A DNA stretch of 64,000 nt, taken from the NCBI GenBank assembly GCA_023138875.1, contig JAGLOO010000022.1:1-64000 (forward strand), read 5' to 3'. Positions 1-9,170 of the stretch are shown here, piece by piece (position 1 is the first letter of the stretch; every line of letters begins with the position of its first letter). A program made the translations under genes and the position numbers. Under the pieces are notes generated by a model that did no database searches, was not told where the DNA came from, and saw nothing but the letters and a program-made list of their open reading frames with translations. This stretch comes from Bacteroidales bacterium (GTDB lineage: Bacteria; Bacteroidota; Bacteroidia; Bacteroidales; GCA-2748055).

Positions 1-81
1 ATCCCGCAGGGATTTAGTTCAACAAGGTGTAGTTGGCCGTAGGCTTACGTATGTTCAACTTAACAATTAAATTTAGGGGTT

Positions 82-216
82 ATGAAGAAGAAGCGAGTCT
101 TTAGTGCAGATGAAAAGATGCAGATTATCCGGGAAGCGGAAGAGTTCGGCACCACGGCCACCTGTCGCAAGTATGATTTAGCGAGCAGTTTATTCTACAA
201 ATGGAAGAGCCAGTTT
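82..216 (+). pseudogene. truncated IS transposase OrfA/TnpA (helix-turn-helix part)
   Basis: The first about 45 codons read as the N-terminal helix-turn-helix of an insertion-sequence transposase (FSADEKMQIIREAEEFG, then SSLFYKWKSQF), the type found in IS3-family OrfA and IS66 TnpA proteins. An ATG follows a leader that may be the IS end. After KSQF the family resemblance stops. The frame stays open to 327, but that part is antisense to a second IS fragment and is not transposase. Seen: abrupt loss of similarity near 213-216. Inferred: a decayed element, non-functional. The exact IS family is uncertain. Confidence 0.65.
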
Positions 217-359
217 ATAAAAATAAATGCATCACTGCTCAAGGGATCTCGAAATAGTTCATTGCGGACAAGACCGCTTAATCCATCAAATCCTTTCCGA
301 AGATCTGTCCCTGGCCCATACAGATAATACCTGATCTGGCCGGATAGTCCGTAGAGCAT
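213..359 (-). pseudogene. IS66-family TnpB (Orf2) 5' fragment
   Basis: On the minus strand an ATG at 359 opens a frame of about 49 codons containing RYYLYG, then TDLRKGFDGLSGLVRNEL and DPLSSDAFIFIN, which is the N-terminal signature of IS66-family TnpB. The frame is cut at the junction near 213, where the other transposase fragment begins. Just upstream on the same strand (363-433) a short open stretch ending in a TAA could be the tail of the preceding IS66 gene, but that is weak. Only a fragment is left, so no function is expected. Confidence 0.7.
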
Positions 360-433
360 ATCTTAATAAATCCGTAGTCGTATTACATGAGGTAAATCCA
401 GTTCTATTTCCGGTGAAATACCGGTTTCCCTGG

Positions 434-1081
434 TCAGGCTTTTAAGTGATAAAAATTTAACAGGTTGTCCTTTTGAGCACTTACAATGGTAAGGCCGGCT
501 TCTGATAAGGTCCTCTCCATATATTTCCTGGTATACTGTTTATAATCCAACTCCCAGAAATGGTGTTCGGTATTGATCTTTCTCCTTTTGGTTTTTAAAC
601 AAAAAGAGACCTCCTTGAAATAGGGAATGATCAGCTCGGCCAGGAACCAGATCCTGTAATTGGAGGGAACACTGAGGAAGAGGTTTTTCTTAAAGGTTTT
701 TTTCAGCAATGGCAAGATGGCTGAGAATTTGTCGAACGGGATATGCTCAAAAACCTCAAATGCCAGGATATGGTCATAGGTATCAGGAAATGGATATTCA
801 ACCAGATTGGCCACAATATCCGGTGATTTCTTGTCGTCAATATCGAGGGTACTGACCCGGTAGCCTTTAGAACGAAGATAATTGCTGGTAAAACCGGATC
901 CAGGCCCGATCTCCAGGATGGAATCTCCATGCTCAAGTGCAGGCAGGACCAGTTTCATTTGACGCCAGTATGCCCTCCAATGCTCCTCCTTTTCCAGTTG
1001 GTGTATCCACTCACTGACGTAACTGTACTCGATTCCATCTACCGTTTGCGATCGTTTGTCTGATTTAGTATCCATGCGCAT
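434..1081 (-). CDS. class I SAM-dependent methyltransferase
   Basis: A 215-residue protein with a Rossmann-type SAM-binding motif I (ILEIGPGSGF, about residues 55-64), an acidic motif II (STLDIDD, about 77-83) and a later FEVFEHIP segment typical of Methyltransf_11/23 enzymes. The acceptor cannot be read from the sequence. It is the last gene of a minus-strand series following an ATP-grasp gene (54-bp gap) and YfhO, so a role in a surface glycan or small molecule is possible but inferred. Its stop codon abuts the IS66 remnant, so its last residues may have been altered by that insertion. Confidence 0.8.
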   Translation of the reverse strand: MRMDTKSDKRSQTVDGIEYSYVSEWIHQLEKEEHWRAYWRQMKLVLPALEHGDSILEIGPGSGFTSNYLRSKGYRVSTLDIDDKKSPDIVANLVEYPFPDTYDHILAFEVFEHIPFDKFSAILPLLKKTFKKNLFLSVPSNYRIWFLAELIIPYFKEVSFCLKTKRRKINTEHHFWELDYKQYTRKYMERTLSEAGLTIVSAQKDNLLNFYHLKA

Positions 1082-1134
1082 TACTGAATAAGGTTTTTAA
1101 GGTCAGGCCCAGTTTCAGAAATCCTTTCAATTCC

Positions 1135-2229
1135 TTAGCGTCTTTTAAAGATGCTAACTACCCAATAGAGAAACTGTATAATAGTAGGTTTCAGATCGTC
1201 AAGATGCAGGTCGGTATACGATCTGGGGATATCTCGGATTACCCGAAAAAGGTCCTTAGGACGTTTCAGGATCCTGTAAAGTTCTCCTTCAGTGGCAAAT
1301 ACCCATACATAACTCTTCTTTTGATAAGTAAACATCGGCTCCAGGTCTACTTTATTCATTTGTAAAAGGTATTCTGGGAAATGCATACCTGCGAGGATGT
1401 GTAGTTCGAGTGCGGTCCAGAATTTTGGATTGATCTCTATCAGGTAATAACTTCCGTCTTGGGCCCGTTTATATTCAACCATACCTACCCCGTGCCAATT
1501 TAACTTGTCAAAGACATATTTACCCATCTCCATCAGCGTATCATCATGGATAGTCTCTGCGGATGTGGCATGACCACCAGTAACAGGATATTCTCTTATC
1601 CTTCTCTGACAAATAGCCCGTTTCAATTCTCCATTCTGGTAAAGGCAGAAAAACCCATATGGCTCTCCGATTATCCGATCCTGGATAACCAAGTCCGTTA
1701 ATTCTAAGTGAGGATGTGTTTGCCGGAGAAGCTCTAGTTCATGGTTCAGCTCTTCAGAGTTTTCTATGTACTTTACAGGAAACGTTTCCTTCACCTCTCC
1801 AATGCCTTTAATAATTGCAGGAAATTTCACATCTGCTAAATCGCGGTAGGTCTTTGGATGTAAGATGCCATGTTCCTCGCAAAACTTAAAAGTCTCTGCT
1901 TTATTTATAGCTGTCTTAAAACTCTCATAAGGAGCTATCTCAATTCTTACATACTGTGAAAGCTGGGAATAATACTTAGAACAGATATTAGATGTTAATA
2001 TTCCTACCGGAATCAGGATATCATACTTATTACGCTGAACGTGGTGATAGAGAAATTCAAAATACTCCTCCTGGTTTCTGATGTCTGGGCATATTATGAG
2101 TTTATTGCAATACTTGGAATAAGCCATAGCTGCCTTCTTATGATGTATAAGATCAATTTCATGCTCTTTCAATTGCCTCATTATAGCCAGAGAATTCATG
2201 TGTGAACCATCTGTCAGTAGTATTCTCAT
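1135..2229 (-). CDS. ATP-grasp domain protein (carboxylate-amine ligase-like)
   Basis: This 364-residue protein begins MRILLTDGSH, a pre-ATP-grasp Rossmann-like start. It continues with an ATP-grasp core: the lysine-containing strand FPAIIKGIGEV (about 133-143) and the metal-binding strand YYLIEINPKFW (about 264-274) with the expected Glu and Asn. This family joins a carboxylate to an amine or similar nucleophile through an acylphosphate. Neither substrate can be read from the sequence. It starts 6 bp after the YfhO gene stop and is followed by a methyltransferase, suggesting cotranscription. A glycan-modification role is inference only. Confidence 0.8.
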   Translation of the reverse strand: MRILLTDGSHMNSLAIMRQLKEHEIDLIHHKKAAMAYSKYCNKLIICPDIRNQEEYFEFLYHHVQRNKYDILIPVGILTSNICSKYYSQLSQYVRIEIAPYESFKTAINKAETFKFCEEHGILHPKTYRDLADVKFPAIIKGIGEVKETFPVKYIENSEELNHELELLRQTHPHLELTDLVIQDRIIGEPYGFFCLYQNGELKRAICQRRIREYPVTGGHATSAETIHDDTLMEMGKYVFDKLNWHGVGMVEYKRAQDGSYYLIEINPKFWTALELHILAGMHFPEYLLQMNKVDLEPMFTYQKKSYVWVFATEGELYRILKRPKDLFRVIRDIPRSYTDLHLDDLKPTIIQFLYWVVSIFKRR

Positions 2230-2235
2230 ATTTGC

Positions 2236-4755
2236 TTATTCAGGTTTTCTGATCACAGTTGAATAGATATGAAAGCCGAAGCCTCCTAAAAGTATAAGTA
2301 GAATCAGGATCGAACCGGCCAGCGAAATCTTCTCTCCGGTCTCGAATGGTTTAAATTCAAATTTGAACTCAATGGTATGTTCCCCTGCATCCACAGGCAG
2401 GGCGCGAAGAATATAGTTGGCCCTCAGATGGGGCGCCGGTTCACCATCAATCGAAGCATGCCATCCGCCTTCATAAAAGACATCTGAAAACAGCAGCAAT
2501 GATTCCTGTCCCAGGGATGCCTTATAAGAGAGGTAGTTTGGACGGTACTCGGTCAGTTCCACACTACCTGAAATTTCCCTGTGTTTGAGCCCTTCTGAAA
2601 GAAGCCCGGCAAACCGTTCATCCACCACTGCCACATTGTCCAGGTCATAAACTGCAAGTGCAGCTATCTCTTCATCGGCATTTTTAACCAGCCGATAGTC
2701 TTTCACGATCCATGCATGTCCTTTCGCAAACCTGTTCATGAGTGGTTGTGACGAAGGATTGAGGATCATGTACTTGGTGTTAACCATGTTCAAAACCTGC
2801 TGTTTAGAAAGCACAGAATCGACCTGCACACTGGTGGGCCGGGAATTAAGGACCCCTGTGATGTTTTGAAGTCCCGGTGAAAGGTAAAACTCGATCAGGT
2901 CCTGGTACCTGCGCAGTTTGGCACCGTGGTATCCACCGATTGACTTGTGGTAATAGGATGTACCGGCATCCTGCCAGGGTGATTTGGTCAGGTTCACCAC
3001 CCTGAAATGTGGATCCGGATCATTCAGGATGAACTCATCGGCCGGGGTACTGGCCACTATATTTCTTTTCTGCTTCTTTGTGATGAAGTTATCATTATTC
3101 AGGTACCTTTTGTCGATCGTCCACATGTCGACAACGATCATCAATCCGAGTCCGGCTACGAACCAGGTCAGCTTCAGTTTTTTATTGGCATAGAACCAGG
3201 TCAGCAGAAAAGCTGCAGTGATAAAGAGGAAACTTCGAATGGCATCGTGCCGGAAGATATAGATCCGGGCTGCCTCAAGCTCATCCATAAAATCCCTGAA
3301 TTGCGACGCATACTGGGCTGTGGCCCCGGCCAACTGCTGGTCAAAGATTTGCTGCTCCTGGGCCGAGAAGAAAGTAAACAATCCAGGAACCAGGTAAAAG
3401 AAAAGGGAGAGTCCCCCGGTAAGTCCAAAGGCCACCAGGATCTGCTTTTTATTATTAAGGATAAGTTCCGGCTCCTTCCGGATCCGGTCAATAACCAGGA
3501 ATGCCATCAGGGGTATGTTAAAACAGGCAATGACCAGGGTCATTTCCACCGTCCTGAACTTGTTATAAAGGGGAACATGGTCCAGGAAGAAGTAAGAGAG
3601 AGCCGGAAAATTGTTGCCCCATGCCAGGAGGATCGACAGGATGGTGCTGATGAGTATCCACCAGCGCATGCTGCCTTTGATCAGCAGCATGCCAAGCACA
3701 AAGAAAAATACCACAATGGCCCCGGAATAGTTGTCCCCGGAAGTTATAGATTTTGCACCCCAGTACTGGTTCTGGCCCTGGATGGTCTCCCTGAAGCGGG
3801 GACTCACTTTCTCCATGGCCTTTTCATTCTCTCCCAGTGCACCGGTCTTGCCTCCTGTAAAATAAGGGATCATCAATGAAAATGTCTCTGCCTTCCCATA
3901 GCTCCAGCTGAGTGCGTAGTCCTTATTCAATCCTGATGTCTGGTTTTCCTGGTTGAGGGTAAGTTCTGGCTGCCCACGCATACTCTGCTTGGAAATCTCG
4001 TAATTGACCCAGAGGCTGGAAATGTTCGGGAGCAGGGCCAGCAGGGCTGCGGCCATCAGAATTCCCGAAGCCACCAGGAATTTCTTAATTTCCTTCTCTT
4101 TGATGGCAAAAACCAGTTTGGTGAGCACAATTATGAGTGTAGTAATGAGCAAATAGTAGGTAATCTGCAGGTGGTTGCTGTAGAGCTGCAGTCCCAATCC
4201 AAGCAGGAACAATAATCCTCCGGCAAGGTGCTTTCCGCGGTATGTGAGAAGAAGACCTGCTATGACCGGGGCCATAAATGCGATGGCATAAGCCTTGTTG
4301 ATGTGTCCGACCTCGATAATGATGATGTTATAGGAAGAGAGGGCAAAGGCAATGGCCCCTATGGCACTGACCCAGGGAGAAAGCCTTAATGAAAGCAACA
4401 ACACATAAAAGCAGATCAGGTAGATGAAAAAAATGGCAAACGGATTGCTGAGAGAAATTCCAAATCGCAAGACGTTTGCAAAGTGACTGAAGACTGTTTT
4501 TTTTGCGCCTGCGGGTCCCACATGGAAGGCAGGCATCCCGGAGAACATGGAGTTGGTCCACTGGGAATACTCCCCGGTCTCTTCATGGTACTCCTTTAAT
4601 TCCTGTGACATTCCTGCAACCTGTGTCATATCAGATTGTTGCAGGACCTTCCCGTCAAGCAACGGGCTCAGGTACACAAGGCTTATAGTAATAAATCCCA
4701 GGAGAATGATCAGATGGGTCCTGGAAAACTCTAACAATGCCTTTTTCATAACCAC
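2236..4755 (-). CDS. YfhO-family polytopic membrane protein
   Basis: An 839-residue protein with about a dozen hydrophobic helices in the first 550 residues (first one LIILLGFITISLVYLSPLL) and a C-terminal soluble region ending in one more helix and a short basic tail. The early loop with DMTQ followed by the WTNSMFSGMPAFH segment, and the late GGWHASIDGEPAP and RANYILRALPVDAGEHTIEF segments, match Bacteroidota YfhO-family proteins. YfhO proteins are GT-C-like and have been linked to glycosylation of lipoteichoic acid in Firmicutes. In Bacteroidota the substrate is not established. It lies 4 bp after glyS and 6 bp before the ATP-grasp gene. Confidence 0.85.
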   Translation of the reverse strand: MVMKKALLEFSRTHLIILLGFITISLVYLSPLLDGKVLQQSDMTQVAGMSQELKEYHEETGEYSQWTNSMFSGMPAFHVGPAGAKKTVFSHFANVLRFGISLSNPFAIFFIYLICFYVLLLSLRLSPWVSAIGAIAFALSSYNIIIIEVGHINKAYAIAFMAPVIAGLLLTYRGKHLAGGLLFLLGLGLQLYSNHLQITYYLLITTLIIVLTKLVFAIKEKEIKKFLVASGILMAAALLALLPNISSLWVNYEISKQSMRGQPELTLNQENQTSGLNKDYALSWSYGKAETFSLMIPYFTGGKTGALGENEKAMEKVSPRFRETIQGQNQYWGAKSITSGDNYSGAIVVFFFVLGMLLIKGSMRWWILISTILSILLAWGNNFPALSYFFLDHVPLYNKFRTVEMTLVIACFNIPLMAFLVIDRIRKEPELILNNKKQILVAFGLTGGLSLFFYLVPGLFTFFSAQEQQIFDQQLAGATAQYASQFRDFMDELEAARIYIFRHDAIRSFLFITAAFLLTWFYANKKLKLTWFVAGLGLMIVVDMWTIDKRYLNNDNFITKKQKRNIVASTPADEFILNDPDPHFRVVNLTKSPWQDAGTSYYHKSIGGYHGAKLRRYQDLIEFYLSPGLQNITGVLNSRPTSVQVDSVLSKQQVLNMVNTKYMILNPSSQPLMNRFAKGHAWIVKDYRLVKNADEEIAALAVYDLDNVAVVDERFAGLLSEGLKHREISGSVELTEYRPNYLSYKASLGQESLLLFSDVFYEGGWHASIDGEPAPHLRANYILRALPVDAGEHTIEFKFEFKPFETGEKISLAGSILILLILLGGFGFHIYSTVIRKPE

Positions 4756-4759
4756 TGGA

Positions 4760-6316
4760 TTAGTCTGTTAATTTTTCAAGGAGTTGCCTCAGGCTTATTT
4801 TTTCCTTCATGATCTCATTGATCTGGTTGACAGGGATGCGCTCCTGTTCCATGGAATCGCGGTAGCGGATCGTTACAGTATCGTCCTCTAAGGTCTGGTG
4901 ATCTACCGTGATGCAAAAGGGTGTGCCGATGGCATCCTGCCTCCTGTAACGCTTTCCAATGGAGTCTTTCTCTTCGTACTGACAGTTGAAATCAAATTTC
5001 AGCTGATCAATGATGGTCCGCGCTTTTTTCGGGAGTCCGTCTTTTTTGGTAAGCGGGAAGACTGCAAGTTTCACGGGGGCCAGCACCGGAGGAAGCTTCA
5101 GGACCACCCTGGAGTCTGTAGATCCGTCCTCCTTGGTAATGGTCTCCTCGGTATAGGCCGCGGAGATAATCTGCAGGAACATCCGGTCGACCCCGATTGA
5201 AGTCTCCACCACAAAAGGCACGTAGTTCTTGTTGGTTTCCGGGTCGAAATACTGTAATTTCTTTCCCGAATACTCCTGGTGACTGTCCAGGTCAAAGTCG
5301 GTGCGCGAATGGATCCCCTCCACCTCTTTAAAACCGAAGGGAAATTCAAATTCAATATCAGTGGCTGCATTTGCATAATGGGCAAGCTTGTCATGGTCGT
5401 GGAACCTGTATTTGTCCTCTCCAAAGCCAAGTGCACGGTGCCAGTTCATGCGGTTTTTTTTCCAGTAATCGAACCATTCCAGTTCGGAACCGGGGGGGAC
5501 AAAAAATTGCATCTCCATCTGTTCGAATTCACGCATCCGGAAGATGAACTGGCGGGCCACAATCTCATTTCTGAAGGCTTTTCCGATCTGTGCGATGCCA
5601 AAGGGGATCTTCATCCGTCCGGATTGCTGTACATTTAGGTAGTTCACAAAAATGCCCTGGGCGGTTTCGGGCCGCAGATAGATCTTGTTGGCGCTTTCTG
5701 AGGTAGAACCCATCTCGGTGGAGAACATCAGGTTGAAATGCCTCACATCGGTCCAGTTCCTTGAACCTGAAATGGGACAAACGATCTCCTCGTCAACGAT
5801 GATTTGCCTGAGTTCATCCAGGTCGGAATCGTTTATGGCCTTCACAAAGCGGGCATGAAGTGCATCATGCTTCTCCTGGTTGGCCAGAACCCGGGCATTG
5901 GTTTTAAGGAATTGTGCCTGGTCAAAAGCATCTCCAAAACGTTTTCGGGCCTTATTCACCTCCTTGTTGATCTTGCCTTCATATTTGGCCATCTGGTCTT
6001 CGATCAGCACATCGGCACGGTATCTTTTTTTCGAATCTTTATTATCAACGAGCGGGTCGCTGAAGGCATCCACATGGCCGGAGGCTTTCCATATGGTGGG
6101 ATGCATGAAAATGGCAGCATCAAGGCCCACTATATTTTCGTGCAGCAATACCAGGGAGTCCCACCAATACTTCTTGATGTTATTTTTCAGTTCAACACCA
6201 TATTGTCCATAATCATAAACTGCAGCAAGTCCATCGTATATCTCACTGGATGGAAAAACAAAACCATATTCCTTACAATGTGCAACCAGTTTTTTAAATA
6301 GTTCCTCCTGGGCCAT
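4760..6316 (-). CDS. glyS: glycyl-tRNA synthetase, homodimeric type
   Basis: A 518-residue class II aminoacyl-tRNA synthetase charging tRNA-Gly. Seen are the N-terminal start (CKEYGFVFPSSEIYDGLAAVYDYG), the glycine-specific LRPETAQGIFVNY block, motif 2 (GKAFRNEI), and a C-terminal anticodon-binding domain (PVKLAVFPLTKKDGL). This is the single-chain alpha2 type, not the alpha2beta2 form of Proteobacteria. Length is a little above the usual 460-500 because of the long HVDAFSDPLVDNKDSKKRYRAD region, typical of Bacteroidota. A TACTTTTG -7 box lies 34 bp upstream of the start, and YfhO follows after 4 bp. Confidence 0.97.
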   Translation of the reverse strand: MAQEELFKKLVAHCKEYGFVFPSSEIYDGLAAVYDYGQYGVELKNNIKKYWWDSLVLLHENIVGLDAAIFMHPTIWKASGHVDAFSDPLVDNKDSKKRYRADVLIEDQMAKYEGKINKEVNKARKRFGDAFDQAQFLKTNARVLANQEKHDALHARFVKAINDSDLDELRQIIVDEEIVCPISGSRNWTDVRHFNLMFSTEMGSTSESANKIYLRPETAQGIFVNYLNVQQSGRMKIPFGIAQIGKAFRNEIVARQFIFRMREFEQMEMQFFVPPGSELEWFDYWKKNRMNWHRALGFGEDKYRFHDHDKLAHYANAATDIEFEFPFGFKEVEGIHSRTDFDLDSHQEYSGKKLQYFDPETNKNYVPFVVETSIGVDRMFLQIISAAYTEETITKEDGSTDSRVVLKLPPVLAPVKLAVFPLTKKDGLPKKARTIIDQLKFDFNCQYEEKDSIGKRYRRQDAIGTPFCITVDHQTLEDDTVTIRYRDSMEQERIPVNQINEIMKEKISLRQLLEKLTD

Positions 6317-6349
6317 AAATTCAATTATTGGTTCGAAATCAAAGAATCA

Positions 6350-6357
6350 CAAAAGTA
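6350..6357 (-). promoter_or_regulatory. Bacteroidota-type -7 box upstream of glyS
   Basis: The minus strand reads TACTTTTG, a full match to the TAnnTTTG -7 consensus of the Bacteroidota primary sigma factor, 34 bp before the glyS start. No clear TTG -33 box is seen at the expected distance, so the call rests on the -7 box and its position. Confidence 0.45.
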
Positions 6358-6372
6358 CATCATTTATGTGAA

Positions 6373-7524
6373 TTACCTCCACCGGGTTGTAGTGAGCACC
6401 TTCAAAATTTCCCGGGCAGAATGACCCTCCCCGAAAATTGGAGGATAGGATGCGGGAGGGGTATCCAGGAAATCCCTGGTGGCTTCCATGATCCCGTTTA
6501 CAGAAGATCCGGCCAGGCGGCCATTCCCCGATTCGATAATTTCCACCCATTCGGTCTCTTCCCTGAGGACAACCACCGGTTTTTCCATGAACCAGGCTTC
6601 CTTCTGTACGCCTCCCGAATCGGTGAGGATCACACTGGCCCCTGCTTCAAGACTGATCATGTCGAGGAATGAGACAGCAGGAATGAAATGGACCATGCCG
6701 GAAGGATCATCAGGTTCCAGCGCCTTTTGTGCTTTCAGATTCTCAATGATCCCGGCAGTCCGGGGATGCAGCGGGACGATCACCGGGATCTGGTTTTCCC
6801 GGGAAATCCCATGCAGGGCTGTGATGATGTTCTGAAGATTTTTGGTCACATCCGTGTTTGAGGGACGGTGAACGGTAGCCAGGATATAGGGCTTCTCTTC
6901 CAACTCCAGTTCCCTCAGCAAAGCAGGTTTATTGCGTGCCAGTTCCCTGAAGAAGAGTGTATTGTCATACATGATATCCCCGCTGTGAAATACCCCCTGG
7001 TGATCGAAAGTATAGGGCTGGAGATCACTGTGCATGATTCCCTCTTTTGCCAGGTTTTCCACTCCTGTACAGGTGGGAGAAAACAACAGCGTGCTTACAT
7101 GGTCACAGGTAATCCGGTTGATCTCTTCGGGCATCTGTTTGTTGAATGAACGCAACCCGGCTTCGATGTGAATGACCGGGATTTGGAGCTTGGCAGAAGC
7201 AAGGGCTCCTGCCAGTGTGGAGTTGGTGTCCCCGTAGGCGATCACTCCGTCGGGTTTTTCATTCAGGATAACATCTTCGATACCCTGGATCATGAGGCCG
7301 GTCTGTGATCCGTGTGATAAGGATCCGATATCCAGGTTATAGGCGGGTTCCGGGATCTGCATCTCCCGGAAGAACACCTCCGACATGGAGGCGTCGTAAT
7401 GCTGTCCGGTATGGAGAATAACCTCCCTGATCTCATGGCTGAATTCCTCCCGGATCACCCTGCTCAGCGCAGCTGCTTTGATGAACTGGGGCCTGGCTCC
7501 GACAATGGTAAGTAGCTTGATCAT
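6373..7524 (-). CDS. wecB: UDP-N-acetylglucosamine 2-epimerase (non-hydrolysing)
   Basis: About 383 residues from the preferred ATG at 7524. The frame is open 10 codons further, but family members begin with the IKLLTIVGARPQFIKAA segment. It converts UDP-GlcNAc to UDP-ManNAc for surface polysaccharide synthesis in the cytoplasm. Seen: the GARPQFIKAA start, GDTNSTLAGALA and HIEAGLRS (about 90-115), and the UDP-binding TDSGGVQKEAWFMEKPVVVLR region split around the SGG loop (about 300), then TEWVE. Divergent from nadB. No obvious glycan operon is adjacent. Confidence 0.93.
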   Translation of the reverse strand: MIKLLTIVGARPQFIKAAALSRVIREEFSHEIREVILHTGQHYDASMSEVFFREMQIPEPAYNLDIGSLSHGSQTGLMIQGIEDVILNEKPDGVIAYGDTNSTLAGALASAKLQIPVIHIEAGLRSFNKQMPEEINRITCDHVSTLLFSPTCTGVENLAKEGIMHSDLQPYTFDHQGVFHSGDIMYDNTLFFRELARNKPALLRELELEEKPYILATVHRPSNTDVTKNLQNIITALHGISRENQIPVIVPLHPRTAGIIENLKAQKALEPDDPSGMVHFIPAVSFLDMISLEAGASVILTDSGGVQKEAWFMEKPVVVLREETEWVEIIESGNGRLAGSSVNGIMEATRDFLDTPPASYPPIFGEGHSAREILKVLTTTRWR

Positions 7525-7570
7525 AGGAATCAAAATTAGCGGATTTAAAATCATTCTCTACAGGTTTTTC

Positions 7571-7578
7571 TATATTTG
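7571..7578 (+). promoter_or_regulatory. -7 box upstream of nadB
   Basis: TATATTTG, a full match to TAnnTTTG, lies 23 bp before the preferred nadB ATG at 7602. A good -33 TTG was not found at 17-23 bp upstream. Its position just ahead of the ATG supports 7602 over the upstream TTG at 7587. Confidence 0.5.
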
Positions 7579-7601
7579 TCTATAATTTGATAGCAAGCTC
7601 C

Positions 7602-9170
7602 ATGGAGAAACAGTATGATTTTCTGGTGATAGGATCGGGTCTGGGCGGATTGAGTTATGCGTTGAAAGTGGCAGAGCATGGAAAGGTTTGCCTGATCTCC
7701 AAATCGACACTTGAGGAGACCAACACCAGGTATGCCCAGGGGGGGATAGCCGCCGTTACCTATGAACCCGACAGCCATCAAAAGCATGTTGAGGATACCC
7801 TTATTGCGGGTGATCATCTCTGTAATAAAGAAGTGGTAAAAATGGTGGTAAAGGAGGGACCGGCACAGGTCCGCGAACTCATCCACTGGGGCACTAAGTT
7901 TGACAAAGAATCCAATGGCAAATATGACCTGGCCCGTGAGGGTGGCCATTCGGAGTACAGGATCCTTCATCACAAGGACAATACCGGAGAGGAGATTCAG
8001 CGAGCGCTTTCAGGGCAGGTGCGAAAACATCCCAATATTGAGTTGCTGGAACAGCATTTTGCGGTTGACCTGATTACCCAGCACCACCTCAGAAAGCTGG
8101 TGAAGAGACACATGACCGATATCGAGTGTTACGGCGCCTATGTACTTAACCTTGATTCGGAACAGGTGATCAGAATCCTTTCAAAGACCACCCTGCTTGC
8201 TTCAGGCGGTGCCGGGCATCTCTATTCCACCACCACCAATCCACCCATTGCCACTGGAGACGGAATTGCCATGGTATACAGGGCCAAAGGCATTATCGAG
8301 AACATGGAATTTGTACAGTTCCATCCCACCTCGCTCTACAATCCGGGAGAGACCCCTTCATTTCTTATTACCGAGGCCATGCGTGGTTACGGAGGGATCC
8401 TGAAGAACCAGCTGGGTGAAAAGTTCATGAATAAGTACGATAAAAGGGGGAGCCTGGCACCCAGGGATATTGTGGCCCGGGCCATCGACAACGAGATGAA
8501 GATCCATGGTCATGATTTTGTCTACCTGGATACGACCCACATTGACGAAAAAGCACTCAAGGAGCATTTTCCCAACATCACCGAGAAATGCAGGTCCATT
8601 GGAATTGATATTGCCAGAGACATGATCCCTGTGGTTCCTGCCGCTCATTACATCTGCGGAGGGATCAAGGTGGATATGAATGCCCAGACCTGGATCAAAC
8701 GGTTGTATGCGGTGGGAGAAGTCTCCTCTACGGGGCTTCATGGTGCAAACAGACTGGCATCCAATTCGCTGATCGAAGCCATTGTTTATGCCGACCGTGC
8801 TGCAAAGCATGCTGTTGGGCTGGCGCCGGAGTATCAGTTCGTTGAAAGCATTCCAGAATGGGACGACAGCGGTACCGCCCATCCCGAAGAAATGGTACTG
8901 ATTACCCAGAGCCTGAAGGAGGTTAAACAGATCATGTCCAATTATGTGGGGATCGTTCGGTCGGACCTGCGCCTGGAAAGGGCCACAGCCAGACTGGAGA
9001 TCATCTACAGGGAGACAGAAACTCTTTATAAAGAATCCCGGGTTTCATTGCGGATTTGTCAGTTGCGTAACCTGATCAATGTTGGTTACCTGGTTATTAA
9101 AATGGCGCAGGCAAGGAAGGAGAGCAGGGGACTGCACTTTAACCTTGACTATCCCAAACGGATGGATTAG
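7602..9170 (+). CDS. nadB: L-aspartate oxidase
   Basis: Flavoenzyme of NAD biosynthesis oxidising L-aspartate to iminoaspartate. From ATG 7602 it has about 522 residues. Seen: N-terminal FAD-binding FLVIGSGLGGLSYALKVAE, the TRYAQGGIAAV loop, the capping-domain active-site region QFHPTSLY, the GAARHIS-like PAAHYICGGIKVD segment, the FAD-end motif STGLHGANRLASNSLIEA, and a C-terminal helical domain (LRLERATARLE) as in the succinate dehydrogenase/fumarate reductase flavoprotein family. The distinction from sdhA rests on length and the short C-terminus. nadA and nadC are not nearby. Its stop touches that of the convergent dus gene with no gap. Confidence 0.95.
   Translation: MEKQYDFLVIGSGLGGLSYALKVAEHGKVCLISKSTLEETNTRYAQGGIAAVTYEPDSHQKHVEDTLIAGDHLCNKEVVKMVVKEGPAQVRELIHWGTKFDKESNGKYDLAREGGHSEYRILHHKDNTGEEIQRALSGQVRKHPNIELLEQHFAVDLITQHHLRKLVKRHMTDIECYGAYVLNLDSEQVIRILSKTTLLASGGAGHLYSTTTNPPIATGDGIAMVYRAKGIIENMEFVQFHPTSLYNPGETPSFLITEAMRGYGGILKNQLGEKFMNKYDKRGSLAPRDIVARAIDNEMKIHGHDFVYLDTTHIDEKALKEHFPNITEKCRSIGIDIARDMIPVVPAAHYICGGIKVDMNAQTWIKRLYAVGEVSSTGLHGANRLASNSLIEAIVYADRAAKHAVGLAPEYQFVESIPEWDDSGTAHPEEMVLITQSLKEVKQIMSNYVGIVRSDLRLERATARLEIIYRETETLYKESRVSLRICQLRNLINVGYLVIKMAQARKESRGLHFNLDYPKRMD

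Noticed and set aside
220-327. C-terminal part of the open frame starting at 82
   Set aside because: It is antisense to an IS66 TnpB fragment and has no transposase similarity.
3007-3879. Long plus-strand open frame antisense to the YfhO-type gene
   Set aside because: No family resemblance, low-complexity composition typical of an antisense frame, and the opposite strand is clearly coding throughout.
7587-7601. TTG start for nadB
   Set aside because: ATG 7602 begins at the conserved EKQYDFLVIGSG segment and is better placed after the -7 box.
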